From Victivallales bacterium (lineage in GTDB: Bacteria; Verrucomicrobiota; Lentisphaeria; Oligosphaerales; Lenti-02), in NCBI GenBank assembly GCA_018648945.1, contig JABGQJ010000574.1, forward strand, positions 1 to 5,164: a stretch of 5,164 bases of DNA, read 5' to 3'. Every line of letters begins with the position of its first letter. Positions within the stretch are counted from its first letter, which is position 1. The notes beneath the pieces are model-generated. The model was not told where the DNA came from. It did not search any database and saw nothing but the letters and a program-made list of their open reading frames with translations. Below are positions 1 through 5,164 of the stretch, in pieces. A program made the translations under genes and the position numbers.

Positions 1-785
1 TTGTAGGGGGCCTCCTTGCTTGGCGAATCCCCCATCTCGGCCAGCGAAATCCCGGCCGCGTTCATACCGCAATGAGCCCCGATGAAGCCGGCGAAGCTCG
101 GCACGGCATGCGCGAGTCCGCGCTCGGGGACGAAAACAAGGACAACGGGGAACTCGTGCGCTCCCACTTCCAGATCCCAGTCCAGATCGCGCGTATGGTA
201 AAGATGACCATCCCGCGTGGCCTTCCCCCAGGCCGCCACGCTGCTGCACGAGTAGGGCAGGAGGAGAGGCAGACAATGGACCTGCTGGAGGGTGGCCAGG
301 GGCACTCCCGAGCCGTCGGACAGCCCGAGGAGTTCCTGTTCGAACCGATCATCGGTGAAGGGCGCGGTGGACTTCCAGACGTCAGACAGTTCCTCTGCGG
401 TCACCCCCAGTCTCTTCATGAACGCCGCCGCCGCCGCTGGCACGAACCGACGGATCTCGGGGCGGAGCAACTGCCCGATATGCCAGCCCATCTCATACGG
501 CTTGCCCCCCACGACGACCAACGGCACCCGCGCCACTCCGTTCGACAGCTCCGCACGGTACCCGCCACCTGCGACCGTTCCGGAAGCTGGCGATGACACA
601 ACCTCGGCGGGAAGACGCATGCCAGCCTGAAAGAAGAGCGCCTTCGCTTCTTGGCTCCAGGCAGCAGAGACCCCGCAGAGAACCACCAGCAGGGCAGCCG
701 TTGCCCTGGGGGAAACGGAGCCGGGCCGGAAACGACCATGGGTACCAGTTGGCGGAGCTGCTGCGGAATTGGCGAGACGCGACAT
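1..785 (-). CDS. Secreted C45-family (AAT-like) Ntn hydrolase/acyltransferase, 3' end off the window
   Basis: One reading frame is open from the ATG at 785-783 down to the left edge, giving 261 residues with no stop. A signal peptide is visible: a long basic N-region (1-27), a hydrophobic core (28-42) and an A-W-S cleavage site near 44/45. The mature part carries YEMGWHIGQLL (97-107), then a GLSDGSGVP stretch near 154-162. Next comes YSCSS with Cys180 as the probable nucleophile, AWGKATRDG, RDLDW (199-203) and CGMNAAGISL (from 239). This order matches peptidase family C45 / acyl-CoA:6-aminopenicillanic acid acyltransferase-like proteins, which are Ntn hydrolases that self-cleave before the cysteine. 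Known members act on amide or acyl bonds; the substrate here cannot be told. The residue before the cysteine is Ser, whereas Gly is common. The rest of the catalytic domain lies beyond position 1. The gene faces away from the rest of the locus and has its own promoter. The family call is good; the function is open. Confidence 0.8.
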   Translation of the reverse strand, partial: MSRLANSAAAPPTGTHGRFRPGSVSPRATAALLVVLCGVSAAWSQEAKALFFQAGMRLPAEVVSSPASGTVAGGGYRAELSNGVARVPLVVVGGKPYEMGWHIGQLLRPEIRRFVPAAAAAFMKRLGVTAEELSDVWKSTAPFTDDRFEQELLGLSDGSGVPLATLQQVHCLPLLLPYSCSSVAAWGKATRDGHLYHTRDLDWDLEVGAHEFPVVLVFVPERGLAHAVPSFAGFIGAHCGMNAAGISLAEMGDSPSKEAPY

Positions 786-792
786 GGGGTGG

Positions 793-798
793 TTCCTT
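793..798 (-). promoter_or_regulatory. Ribosome binding site fixing the start of the C45-like gene
   Basis: Read on the minus strand, AAGGAA lies seven bases before the ATG at 785. No other start codon in this frame has such a site. This supports the long, 27-residue N-region ahead of the hydrophobic signal-peptide core. Confidence 0.65.
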
Positions 799-870
799 GC
801 TGATTGCCCGGAACGCGAGCGGGAACAGTCGCACCCGTCGCGTGCTTGGCGTTCCCTCCGGTAACGCAAG

Positions 871-899
871 ACTCTATTCCCAGTGCAGCATGACGTCAA
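871..899 (-). promoter_or_regulatory. Sigma70-like promoter for the C45-like gene
   Basis: On the minus strand, TTGACG (894-899; five of six bases match the -35 consensus) is followed after exactly 17 bases by TAGAGT (871-876; four of six match the -10 consensus). Transcription would start near 863-865, leaving a leader of about 80 bases before the ATG at 785. This is the best promoter match noticed in the window, and it lies between the repeats and the gene it would drive. It rests on consensus only. Confidence 0.45.
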
Positions 900-940
900 C
901 GTGTCGTGGGGTGCCATAGGAGGCCCGTCCCCATACTCCT

Positions 941-992
941 GCCGTCCGTCCCCCAAGCGGCGAGGCGCTGCCATCTACTCTCGCTGCCGTCC
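941..992 (+). repeat. Direct repeat copy A with hairpin core
   Basis: This 52-base stretch matches copy B (1100-1150) at about 43 of 52 aligned positions, with a single one-base gap. Its core at 957-971 (GCGGCG, AGG, CGCTGC) can fold as a six-pair stem with one G-U pair, so the fold survives where the sequence has drifted. A second six-pair stem (CTGCCG 984-989 with CGGCAG 999-1004) overlaps its right end. A shorter, related piece (cgtccccatactcctgccg) lies just to the left, near 926-944. No gene covers it. Confidence 0.6.
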
Positions 993-1099
993 ATGCATCG
1001 GCAGTTCCCCGGTTCCTCTGCTTGTGCCCATGCCGTGGCCCGTTCAGCCGTGCTGGATGGTGCTGGCTGGCGAAGGCCGAAGGCGCCTCTCTGCCGCTT

Positions 1100-1150
1100 G
1101 CCATCCGTCCCCAAAGCGGCGAGACGCCGCTTCTACTCTTGTTGCCGCCC
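1100..1150 (+). repeat. Direct repeat copy B with perfect hairpin core
   Basis: This is the second copy of the repeat at 941-992, starting 159 bases downstream in the same orientation. Its core at 1114-1132 is a perfect inverted repeat, AAGCGGCG / CGCCGCTT, with an AGA loop. It is not followed by a T-run, so it is not a typical intrinsic terminator. GCGGCGAGACGCCGC-like cores resemble the dispersed intergenic repeats I recall from PVC-type genomes; that recollection is unverified. Confidence 0.65.
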
Positions 1151-1151
1151 A

Positions 1152-1207
1152 GGACCGGAAGGAGCCGCCTCCAGTCTTCGGACCGGAAGAACTCGTCCCC
1201 AGTCTTC
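1152..1207 (+). repeat. 28-base tandem duplication, with a decayed third copy to 1256
   Basis: Units 1152-1179 and 1180-1207 abut exactly, are both 28 bases long and agree at 23 positions. Each begins GGACCGGAAG and ends CCAGTCTTC. A third, degenerate copy runs from 1215 (GGACCGCAGAAG) to 1256 (CTCAAGTCTTTC), lengthened by about 14 bases in the middle. The array starts two bases after repeat copy B, so the two repeat types are physically joined. There are no unique spacers between units. Confidence 0.6.
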
Positions 1208-1256
1208 GTAGGGAGGACCGCAGAAGCGGGCCCAAAGAATCCGCCTCAAGTCTTTC

Positions 1257-1488
1257 GAACGTTCTGGCGCGACGACCATTCGAGCGCTACCGTATCCGCG
1301 TCGAGAGTCGCCGGAGACGGTGATTTGGGGCAGGACTCGGTTCTGGTTCTGGCCGAGCTTTGGCCTGGGACAACGGATGCCACGATTCCTCTAGTCATCA
1401 GGCATTTCGATGGTGACCCGCAGTTCCGCGAATGCAATGAAGTCGCACCTGGGGCGTCCAAACGGGCCATCTGATCAAAGGAGCTGAG
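1257..1488. other. Spacer upstream of the HEAT-repeat gene with no clear gene
   Basis: About 230 bases separate the repeat cluster from the ATG at 1489. A plus-strand frame stays open until a TGA at 1472-1474. It begins inside the repeats and has no recognisable domain or ribosome site, so I do not call it a gene. I see no convincing -35/-10 pair. The only clear signal is the ribosome site AAAGGAG (1477-1483), five bases before the start codon at 1489. The promoter of the downstream gene presumably lies here but is not evident. Confidence 0.5.
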
Positions 1489-2610
1489 ATGTCACGTTTC
1501 GTCTATTCCATTGCTGTTGCGATGGGTGCCTTACTTTGGGCAGAGAGAACGGCGGCGGCAGGCGACGAGGTCGTCTGGTCGCAGGAGTTGAACGGCCTGC
1601 ATGCCCGACTCTCGATGCGTCGCTCCCATGTGAGCAACGGCACCGGCATCATCGCCACGTACCTCGAGCTGGAGAATGTCAGCGGTGTCGGTACTCCGAT
1701 GCGTGTCGCCCCCGACCGGAAGAGTATGACGTTCCGCGTGACCAACGCCGATGGGGACGACGTGCCGATGGGAGGAGGCCCGTTCAGCGGGATGGAAGGC
1801 GGCGCGCCTGAGCTTGTCCTGCCGCACGACAGTTCCATCCGCTTCCGCATTGGGCCATGTGGCTGGGGCATTCCCGCCGATCAGGCGGCGTTGGTTGACC
1901 TGGGCTCGGCCTTTGGCTGGGTGCTGCCGCGCGACGGCAAACGCTACTACCTCCAGGGCGTGCTGGAGATTGCGAAGGAGAAGGACCATCGTGATGGGCG
2001 GGGCGTACGCTGGCATGGGCGGCTCGAACTGCCACGCGTGCGCATCCCCATCGAGCCCGAGCCGGTCGATCCGGCCACGCTCGGGCCGCTCATCGACGAC
2101 CTGGGTGCCAAGATGCTGGCGAAGCACCCCCGCGTGTTCGAAGCCGCCGTGCGCGGGCTGTCGCTGATCGACGACCCACGGGTCATTCCGTGGTACGTCA
2201 AGGCGATGAAGACCGACCGCTACAGCATGAAGTTCAGCGCCCTGGACCGCCTGTCTCGGCTCGAAGGGGACGAGGCTCTGGCGGGACTCAAGATCGGCAT
2301 GGCCACGCGAAGCGAGGACATGGGCCATTGCACCACGACCGCCCTCGCTGGGAGTTTGGCCGCCAATATCCGCCACTCGGCCGCGATCGCCCTGGCGCGC
2401 AGTCCGCATCCGCAGGCGAAGGTGTTGCTCCTGTCCATGCATGATGACCCTGCCACCGCTGTGCGCCTCAAGGTCGTCCAAGCCGGGGCAAGGATGGACA
2501 GGCCAGAGTCGTGGGCAGTGGTCGAACGCCACACGCGCGATGCCGACCCGAGGGTCCGCGGCGAGGCGATCCGGTTGCTGAAACTCCGCGGTAACAGCTC
2601 GGCGAAGTGA
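1489..2610 (+). CDS. Secreted HEAT-like repeat protein with a beta-rich N-terminal domain
   Basis: This 373-residue protein begins with a signal peptide: hydrophobic core about 5-18 and an A-A-A cleavage site at 22-24. Its start is supported by AAAGGAG five bases upstream. Residues 27-190 alternate short beta-like stretches (for example IIATYLELENVS, MTFRVTNADGDDV, SSIRFRI, YYLQGVLEI) with turns, suggesting a beta-sandwich. Residues 195-367 look helical and HEAT/armadillo-like. Recurring pieces include AVRGLSLIDDPRVIPWYV (220-237), SALDRLSRLEGDEALAGL (250-267), HSAAIALARSPHPQAKVLL (296-314) and DADPRVRGEAIRLLKL (351-366). Such repeats usually bind proteins and have no catalytic site. I see no catalytic motif and do not recognise the N-terminal domain. 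The gene stands alone, converging on the GH28-like gene. A role in envelope assembly or as a scaffold for extracytoplasmic enzymes is conjecture. Confidence 0.82.
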   Translation: MSRFVYSIAVAMGALLWAERTAAAGDEVVWSQELNGLHARLSMRRSHVSNGTGIIATYLELENVSGVGTPMRVAPDRKSMTFRVTNADGDDVPMGGGPFSGMEGGAPELVLPHDSSIRFRIGPCGWGIPADQAALVDLGSAFGWVLPRDGKRYYLQGVLEIAKEKDHRDGRGVRWHGRLELPRVRIPIEPEPVDPATLGPLIDDLGAKMLAKHPRVFEAAVRGLSLIDDPRVIPWYVKAMKTDRYSMKFSALDRLSRLEGDEALAGLKIGMATRSEDMGHCTTTALAGSLAANIRHSAAIALARSPHPQAKVLLLSMHDDPATAVRLKVVQAGARMDRPESWAVVERHTRDADPRVRGEAIRLLKLRGNSSAK

Positions 2611-2633
2611 CGCCTGACGGAGGCCAAGCCGGT

Positions 2634-2645
2634 CGGACCGGTCCG
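2634..2645. repeat. Perfect 12-base palindrome in the convergent spacer
   Basis: CGGACCGGTCCG is fully self-complementary and begins 24 bases after the stop of the HEAT-like gene. It could be a protein-binding site or part of a terminator region. As a hairpin it would have little or no loop, so a single-stranded role is less likely. Nothing ties it to a specific regulator. Confidence 0.35.
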
Positions 2646-2674
2646 CCACTTCTGCGGAACCCAAGGGCATCAGA

Positions 2675-2695
2675 GTGCAGAGGGATGCTCTGCAC
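2675..2695. terminator. Hairpin between convergent genes, possible bidirectional terminator
   Basis: GTGCAGAG (2675-2682) and CTCTGCAC (2688-2695) form a perfect eight-pair stem around a GGATG loop. It sits between the plus-strand stop at 2610 and the minus-strand stop at 2723, where a shared terminator is expected. Neither strand has a proper T-run after the stem, so it would be a non-canonical terminator or only an mRNA 3'-end stabiliser. Confidence 0.4.
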
Positions 2696-2722
2696 CGTGG
2701 TGGTTTCCTGCCTGTGAATGCG

Positions 2723-4753
2723 CTACTGCTTCGGCAGCTTGGCGGGGTCGAAGGGCAGACCGGTGCGGACGATGGCGATGCGGTCGATGCGCGTGCCGGC
2801 TTCGCGATTGCGGAGCACGAGGGAGTGCTCGCCCTTCCCAAGTTCGAAGACGGTTTGTGCGCCGAAGTCGGCCTTGCCGTTGACTCGGTCGCGGGCCGTG
2901 TCCCAGAGCCACTTGCCGTGTCCGGCTACATCGGTGAGGGATATGGGGCCGCGGTCGATGGCGATATAGAAGCTGTCCGATTCCCCCGATGGCGCGAGAA
3001 CATGGACTCGGATGAGGTACTCGCCAGCCTTGGAGAGCGCGAATCGGCAACGGGCCGAGCCCAGTTCCCGGCCTTGCCCGATGGGGGTCTCGATGGCGTT
3101 CTCGACCACCCACATGGGGGAAGTCAAGCGCATCTTGGTGGGGTCAATGAGGACGAGTCCCGGGGAGGTCTCTGTGACCAGCGGTGTTCCTTTGAGCAAG
3201 AGACCACCGGGAGGCAGGAGCTGGAGCGGGGTTGTGGCGCTTGCGGTGTTGCAGTTGTGCATGGTCACAGCTTTCCCGTCGGTGCCTTCGAGTGCCACGT
3301 ATGTGCCTGTCCCATCGGGAGCTGTGCAGTTCTCCAGTCGGATGTCCTGCACGCCCATCATCCAGAAGACGGGAAAGGCTGCCGGGGGGTGGGGAGCATT
3401 GACTCGGTGGAGGGTCAGGCGCTGCACATCGTCGCACACCAGCATGGGGCGGGCATCGCGCGCCAAGCAGCCGAACGCCACATTCCTGAGAGCGAGGTCC
3501 CGGGCATGGCGGATATAGAGGCCATAGGCGGGAAGCCGGCCGAACATGCTGGCCTCGGGGTAGCGGCGGATCACCGCCTGGTCGGGAACGTCGTCGGTCA
3601 CCCAGCCCGTTGCCCCGCCGCCCTCGTATTCGAGGTGGATGTTCTCGAGGGTGATGTTCCGCACTGGGTGGCCGGAAATGCCGGTGATCGAGGACTCGAA
3701 CATGGACTTCTCCGCCTTCACGTTGCGGATGATGACGCCGTCGATGGTGCCTGGCACGCGCGGCTCCACCTGCTGGGTCCGGGGGCTGTTGCCGCCCCGG
3801 TGGCCCAGACGGATGAAGATGGGCGTGCGGATGTTCGACATGGTGATGTTCTCGACCAGGATCTTGCTGAGCTTGGCCCCATCCACCGACTCGATGGCGA
3901 TGCCGGAGATGGTCCGTTCGCGAGGGTTCTTCGTGTCCGAGTAGAGATGGCAGTCCCGCATGGTGATGTTGGTGAAATCGTCGTGGGTTTCCGTGCCGAT
4001 CTTGAGGGCGTTGCAGGCGGACCAGATCCGGCAGTCGTCGATGGTGATGTTCCGTGAGGGATGGTCGTGGCCGGGCTCGGTGCTCTTCAGGACAATGCCA
4101 TCGTCGCCGGTGATGATATCGCATTTGCGCACGGTGACATCGATGCAGGAGTTGAGGTCGATCCCGTCGGTGTTGGGCCCGTAGAGCGGGTTGCGGATGG
4201 TGACGTTTTCAATGAGCGCCTTCCTGCACCGCCGCAGATGGAGCGTCCAGGAAGGGGAACCCGTTAGCGTCACGTCGCGCACGGTCACGTCTTGGCAGTG
4301 TGTGAAGCGCACGAAAGAGGGGCGTCTCAGCGCCTTGTACTCGTGTTGTACAGTGCCCTTCCAGGACGGTCCGGTGTGGACCCGTTCCTTCACCCAGTAG
4401 GCTTCGCCCTGGCCGTCGATGGTGCCGCTGCCCTCGATGGCGACATGGGCGGCATCGGTGGCCGAGAGCAGCGATCCATGGAAGTCCTTGATGTCCTTGC
4501 TGCCCAGCAGAACGGCCTTGGAGGTGATGTGCAAGGTGATCTTGCTCTTCAGTTTGAGTGATCCCGTCAGGTATCGCCCTGCCGTTAGGACGACCTTGCC
4601 GCCGCCCGCTGCCGCACAGGCGTCGATGGCCTTTTGGACGGCCAGCGTGTCCTTGGCAACACCGTCTCCGACCGCGCCGTAGTCCCTCACGTTGAACGGT
4701 GCAGCGGCAATGCCTGAGGCGATGGCGGCCAGGCAGATCATGATATGGCGCAT
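2723..4753 (-). CDS. Secreted GH28-like beta-helix glycoside hydrolase with C-terminal CBM-like domain
   Basis: This 676-residue protein has a signal peptide (about 1-18, ending GIAAA) and GGAAGAG upstream of its ATG. Residues 19-75 (FNVRDYGAVGDG, then DTLAVQKAIDACAAAGGG) are the start typical of pectate-lyase-3/GH28 proteins. Residues 100-505 form a right-handed parallel beta-helix, with recurring N-[IV]-T-[ILM] turns at 183, 235, 262, 302 and 366. The GH28 motifs NTDGID (194-199) and TGDDGI (215-220) supply the catalytic aspartates 196, 217 and 218. The usual GHG histidine is absent (SACNALKIGTE, 245-255), and the RIK site reads GIAIES (284-289). Residues 545-663 look like a jelly-roll carbohydrate-binding domain, with SDSFYIAIDRG, WLWDT and a closing NREAGTRIDRIAIV. 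GH28 enzymes hydrolyse pectin-type glycosidic bonds by inversion. The substitutions argue for a different substrate, perhaps a neutral or rhamnogalacturonan-like glycan. It lies divergent from the gene at 4907. Confidence 0.9.
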   Translation of the reverse strand: MRHIMICLAAIASGIAAAPFNVRDYGAVGDGVAKDTLAVQKAIDACAAAGGGKVVLTAGRYLTGSLKLKSKITLHITSKAVLLGSKDIKDFHGSLLSATDAAHVAIEGSGTIDGQGEAYWVKERVHTGPSWKGTVQHEYKALRRPSFVRFTHCQDVTVRDVTLTGSPSWTLHLRRCRKALIENVTIRNPLYGPNTDGIDLNSCIDVTVRKCDIITGDDGIVLKSTEPGHDHPSRNITIDDCRIWSACNALKIGTETHDDFTNITMRDCHLYSDTKNPRERTISGIAIESVDGAKLSKILVENITMSNIRTPIFIRLGHRGGNSPRTQQVEPRVPGTIDGVIIRNVKAEKSMFESSITGISGHPVRNITLENIHLEYEGGGATGWVTDDVPDQAVIRRYPEASMFGRLPAYGLYIRHARDLALRNVAFGCLARDARPMLVCDDVQRLTLHRVNAPHPPAAFPVFWMMGVQDIRLENCTAPDGTGTYVALEGTDGKAVTMHNCNTASATTPLQLLPPGGLLLKGTPLVTETSPGLVLIDPTKMRLTSPMWVVENAIETPIGQGRELGSARCRFALSKAGEYLIRVHVLAPSGESDSFYIAIDRGPISLTDVAGHGKWLWDTARDRVNGKADFGAQTVFELGKGEHSLVLRNREAGTRIDRIAIVRTGLPFDPAKLPKQ

Positions 4754-4906
4754 GGGGCTCTTCCGGCGTGGGAGTCAAGGGGAGGGCAGCTTCGGGAGCG
4801 AAACTCGAACCGTCGCTTGCATCCTCGTCCATGGGACACTATTGGCTTCGGCAGATTACCGCAATGTACCACTGGTTCAGCTGTGCACCCGGAAGAGGAC
4901 GAAACC
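4754..4906. promoter_or_regulatory. Divergent spacer, probable promoter region for both flanking genes
   Basis: The GH28-like gene and the gene at 4907 are transcribed away from this 153-base spacer, so it should hold both promoters. Candidates are weak. On plus, TTGCAT is followed 17 bases later by TATTGG. On minus, TTGCGG is followed 17 bases later by TAGTGT. Both -10 boxes match consensus at only three positions, and they overlap around the sequence cactattgg. I see no convincing operator palindrome. Confidence 0.4.
4894..4899 (+). promoter_or_regulatory. Ribosome binding site fixing the start at 4907
   Basis: AGAGGA lies seven bases before the ATG at 4907. With the signal peptide that follows at once, it makes this the likely start of the gene cut by the right edge. 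Confidence 0.6.
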
Positions 4907-5164
4907 ATGTCGAAGTATGCACTGGCCTTCGCTTCAATGGTCGGCGCGGGCGTTAGCGCTTTGCCCGTGACCCAGGCGCGCATTCCCCGCCCCGAACTGA
5001 GTCCCCGGTACATCCTAGAAGACCTGACCGGCAAACCGCTGGTCACCGATGGCGTGGCTGATCCCAAGGAATGGCCCACGACCCGCAAGGCCCAACTGGA
5101 GTGCACCAACAAGATCGATGGGCCTCAGTCGAAGCTCGCCTGCAAGGTTCGGGCGGGATTTGAT
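4907..5164 (+). CDS. N-terminus of a secreted protein, possibly an esterase/alpha-beta hydrolase, cut by the right edge
   Basis: The frame is open from the ATG to the window end (86 residues, no stop), with a ribosome site seven bases upstream. Residues 1-24 look like a signal peptide: Lys3, a small-residue hydrophobic core to about 19, and V-T-Q-A before Arg25. The mature start reads RYILEDLTGKPLVTDG and then DPKEWPTTRKAQLE (52-65), with KIDGP at 69-73. A W-x-x-x-R-x-x-x-L segment followed by a G-P step recalls the region before the catalytic domain of acetylxylan-esterase-like and related alpha/beta hydrolases common in planctomycete-type genomes. No nucleophile motif is reached, so this is only a lean. 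Its divergent placement beside the GH28-like gene would suit an accessory polysaccharide esterase. That it is a real gene for an exported protein is much surer than its function. Confidence 0.65.
   Translation, partial: MSKYALAFASMVGAGVSALPVTQARIPRPELSPRYILEDLTGKPLVTDGVADPKEWPTTRKAQLECTNKIDGPQSKLACKVRAGFD

Noticed and set aside
62..834. Several overlapping short minus-strand frames that could suggest a frameshifted or broken gene at the left end
   Set aside because: Codon-by-codon reading shows one continuous frame from 785 to the left edge with C45 motifs throughout. The short frames are in other phases.
1114..1132. Strong hairpin AAGCGGCG-AGA-CGCCGCTT as an intrinsic terminator
   Set aside because: No T-run follows on either strand, and no gene ends nearby. 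It belongs to a repeated element with a second copy 159 bases away.
1152..1256. Possible small CRISPR array made of the 28-base units
   Set aside because: The first two units abut with no unique spacer, the third is degenerate with an insertion, and there is no cas gene. It is a tandem duplication.
883..1474. Plus-strand open frames of up to 150 codons across the spacer
   Set aside because: They run through the direct and tandem repeats, giving Pro/Arg/Ser-rich text repeated in several frames. They have no domain and no ribosome site; the coding appearance comes from repeat composition.
1531..2841. 436-codon open frame on the minus strand opposite the HEAT-like gene
   Set aside because: It mirrors a gene with a clear signal peptide, ribosome site and repeats. 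It is low in complexity, rich in Arg/His/Pro and has no recognisable domain. Long antisense frames are expected in GC-rich genes.
2675..4057. 460-codon open frame on the plus strand opposite the GH28-like gene
   Set aside because: The minus strand encodes a protein with intact GH28 motifs across the same bases. The plus frame is an Asp/Gly/Val-rich shadow of the repetitive helix coils, with no signal or domain of its own.
4816..4850. Overlapping sigma70-like boxes on both strands in the divergent spacer
   Set aside because: Each -10 box matches consensus at only three positions, so I do not call them as separate promoters. They are mentioned only within the spacer entry.

Overview
The window is a GC-rich bacterial segment holding four genes for exported proteins. 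Two are complete and two run off the edges. The mix includes a large right-handed beta-helix glycoside hydrolase with an accessory domain, a secreted HEAT-type repeat protein and a secreted C45-like Ntn hydrolase. Single-gene units are separated by repeat-bearing spacers. Together this fits an environmental polysaccharide degrader of the Planctomycetota/Verrucomicrobiota/Lentisphaerota type. That placement is inferred from gene style and base composition, because no marker gene is present.

Layout. (1) Positions 1-785, minus strand: the N-terminal 261 codons of a secreted C45 (acyl-CoA:6-aminopenicillanate acyltransferase-like) protein. It has a clear ribosome site and a good sigma70-like promoter at 871-899. 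(2) Positions 786-1488: about 700 bases without a convincing gene. They hold that promoter, a pair of diverged ~52-base hairpin-forming direct repeats, a 28-base tandem duplication with a decayed third copy, and a featureless stretch before the next gene. (3) Positions 1489-2610, plus strand: a secreted protein with a beta-rich N-terminal half and HEAT-like helical repeats at the C-terminus. (4) Positions 2611-2722: a convergent spacer with a perfect 8-bp hairpin and a 12-base palindrome. (5) Positions 2723-4753, minus strand: a 676-residue GH28-like (polygalacturonase fold) enzyme with a pectate-lyase-3-type N-terminus and a C-terminal carbohydrate-binding-like domain. (6) Positions 4754-4906: a divergent spacer. 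(7) Positions 4907-5164, plus strand: the start of another secreted protein, possibly an alpha/beta-hydrolase or esterase, cut by the edge.

The genes do not form an operon, since orientation changes at every gene. The GH28-like gene and the truncated rightmost gene are divergent and share a 153-base spacer, so they could be co-regulated. The simplest joint reading is extracytoplasmic breakdown of a plant or algal polysaccharide. The most notable protein-level point is that the GH28-like enzyme keeps the catalytic aspartates but lacks the usual GHG histidine and RIK motif, which suggests a substrate other than polygalacturonate. I found no CRISPR array, tRNA, rRNA, transposase or phage gene, and no convincing new multi-gene system.
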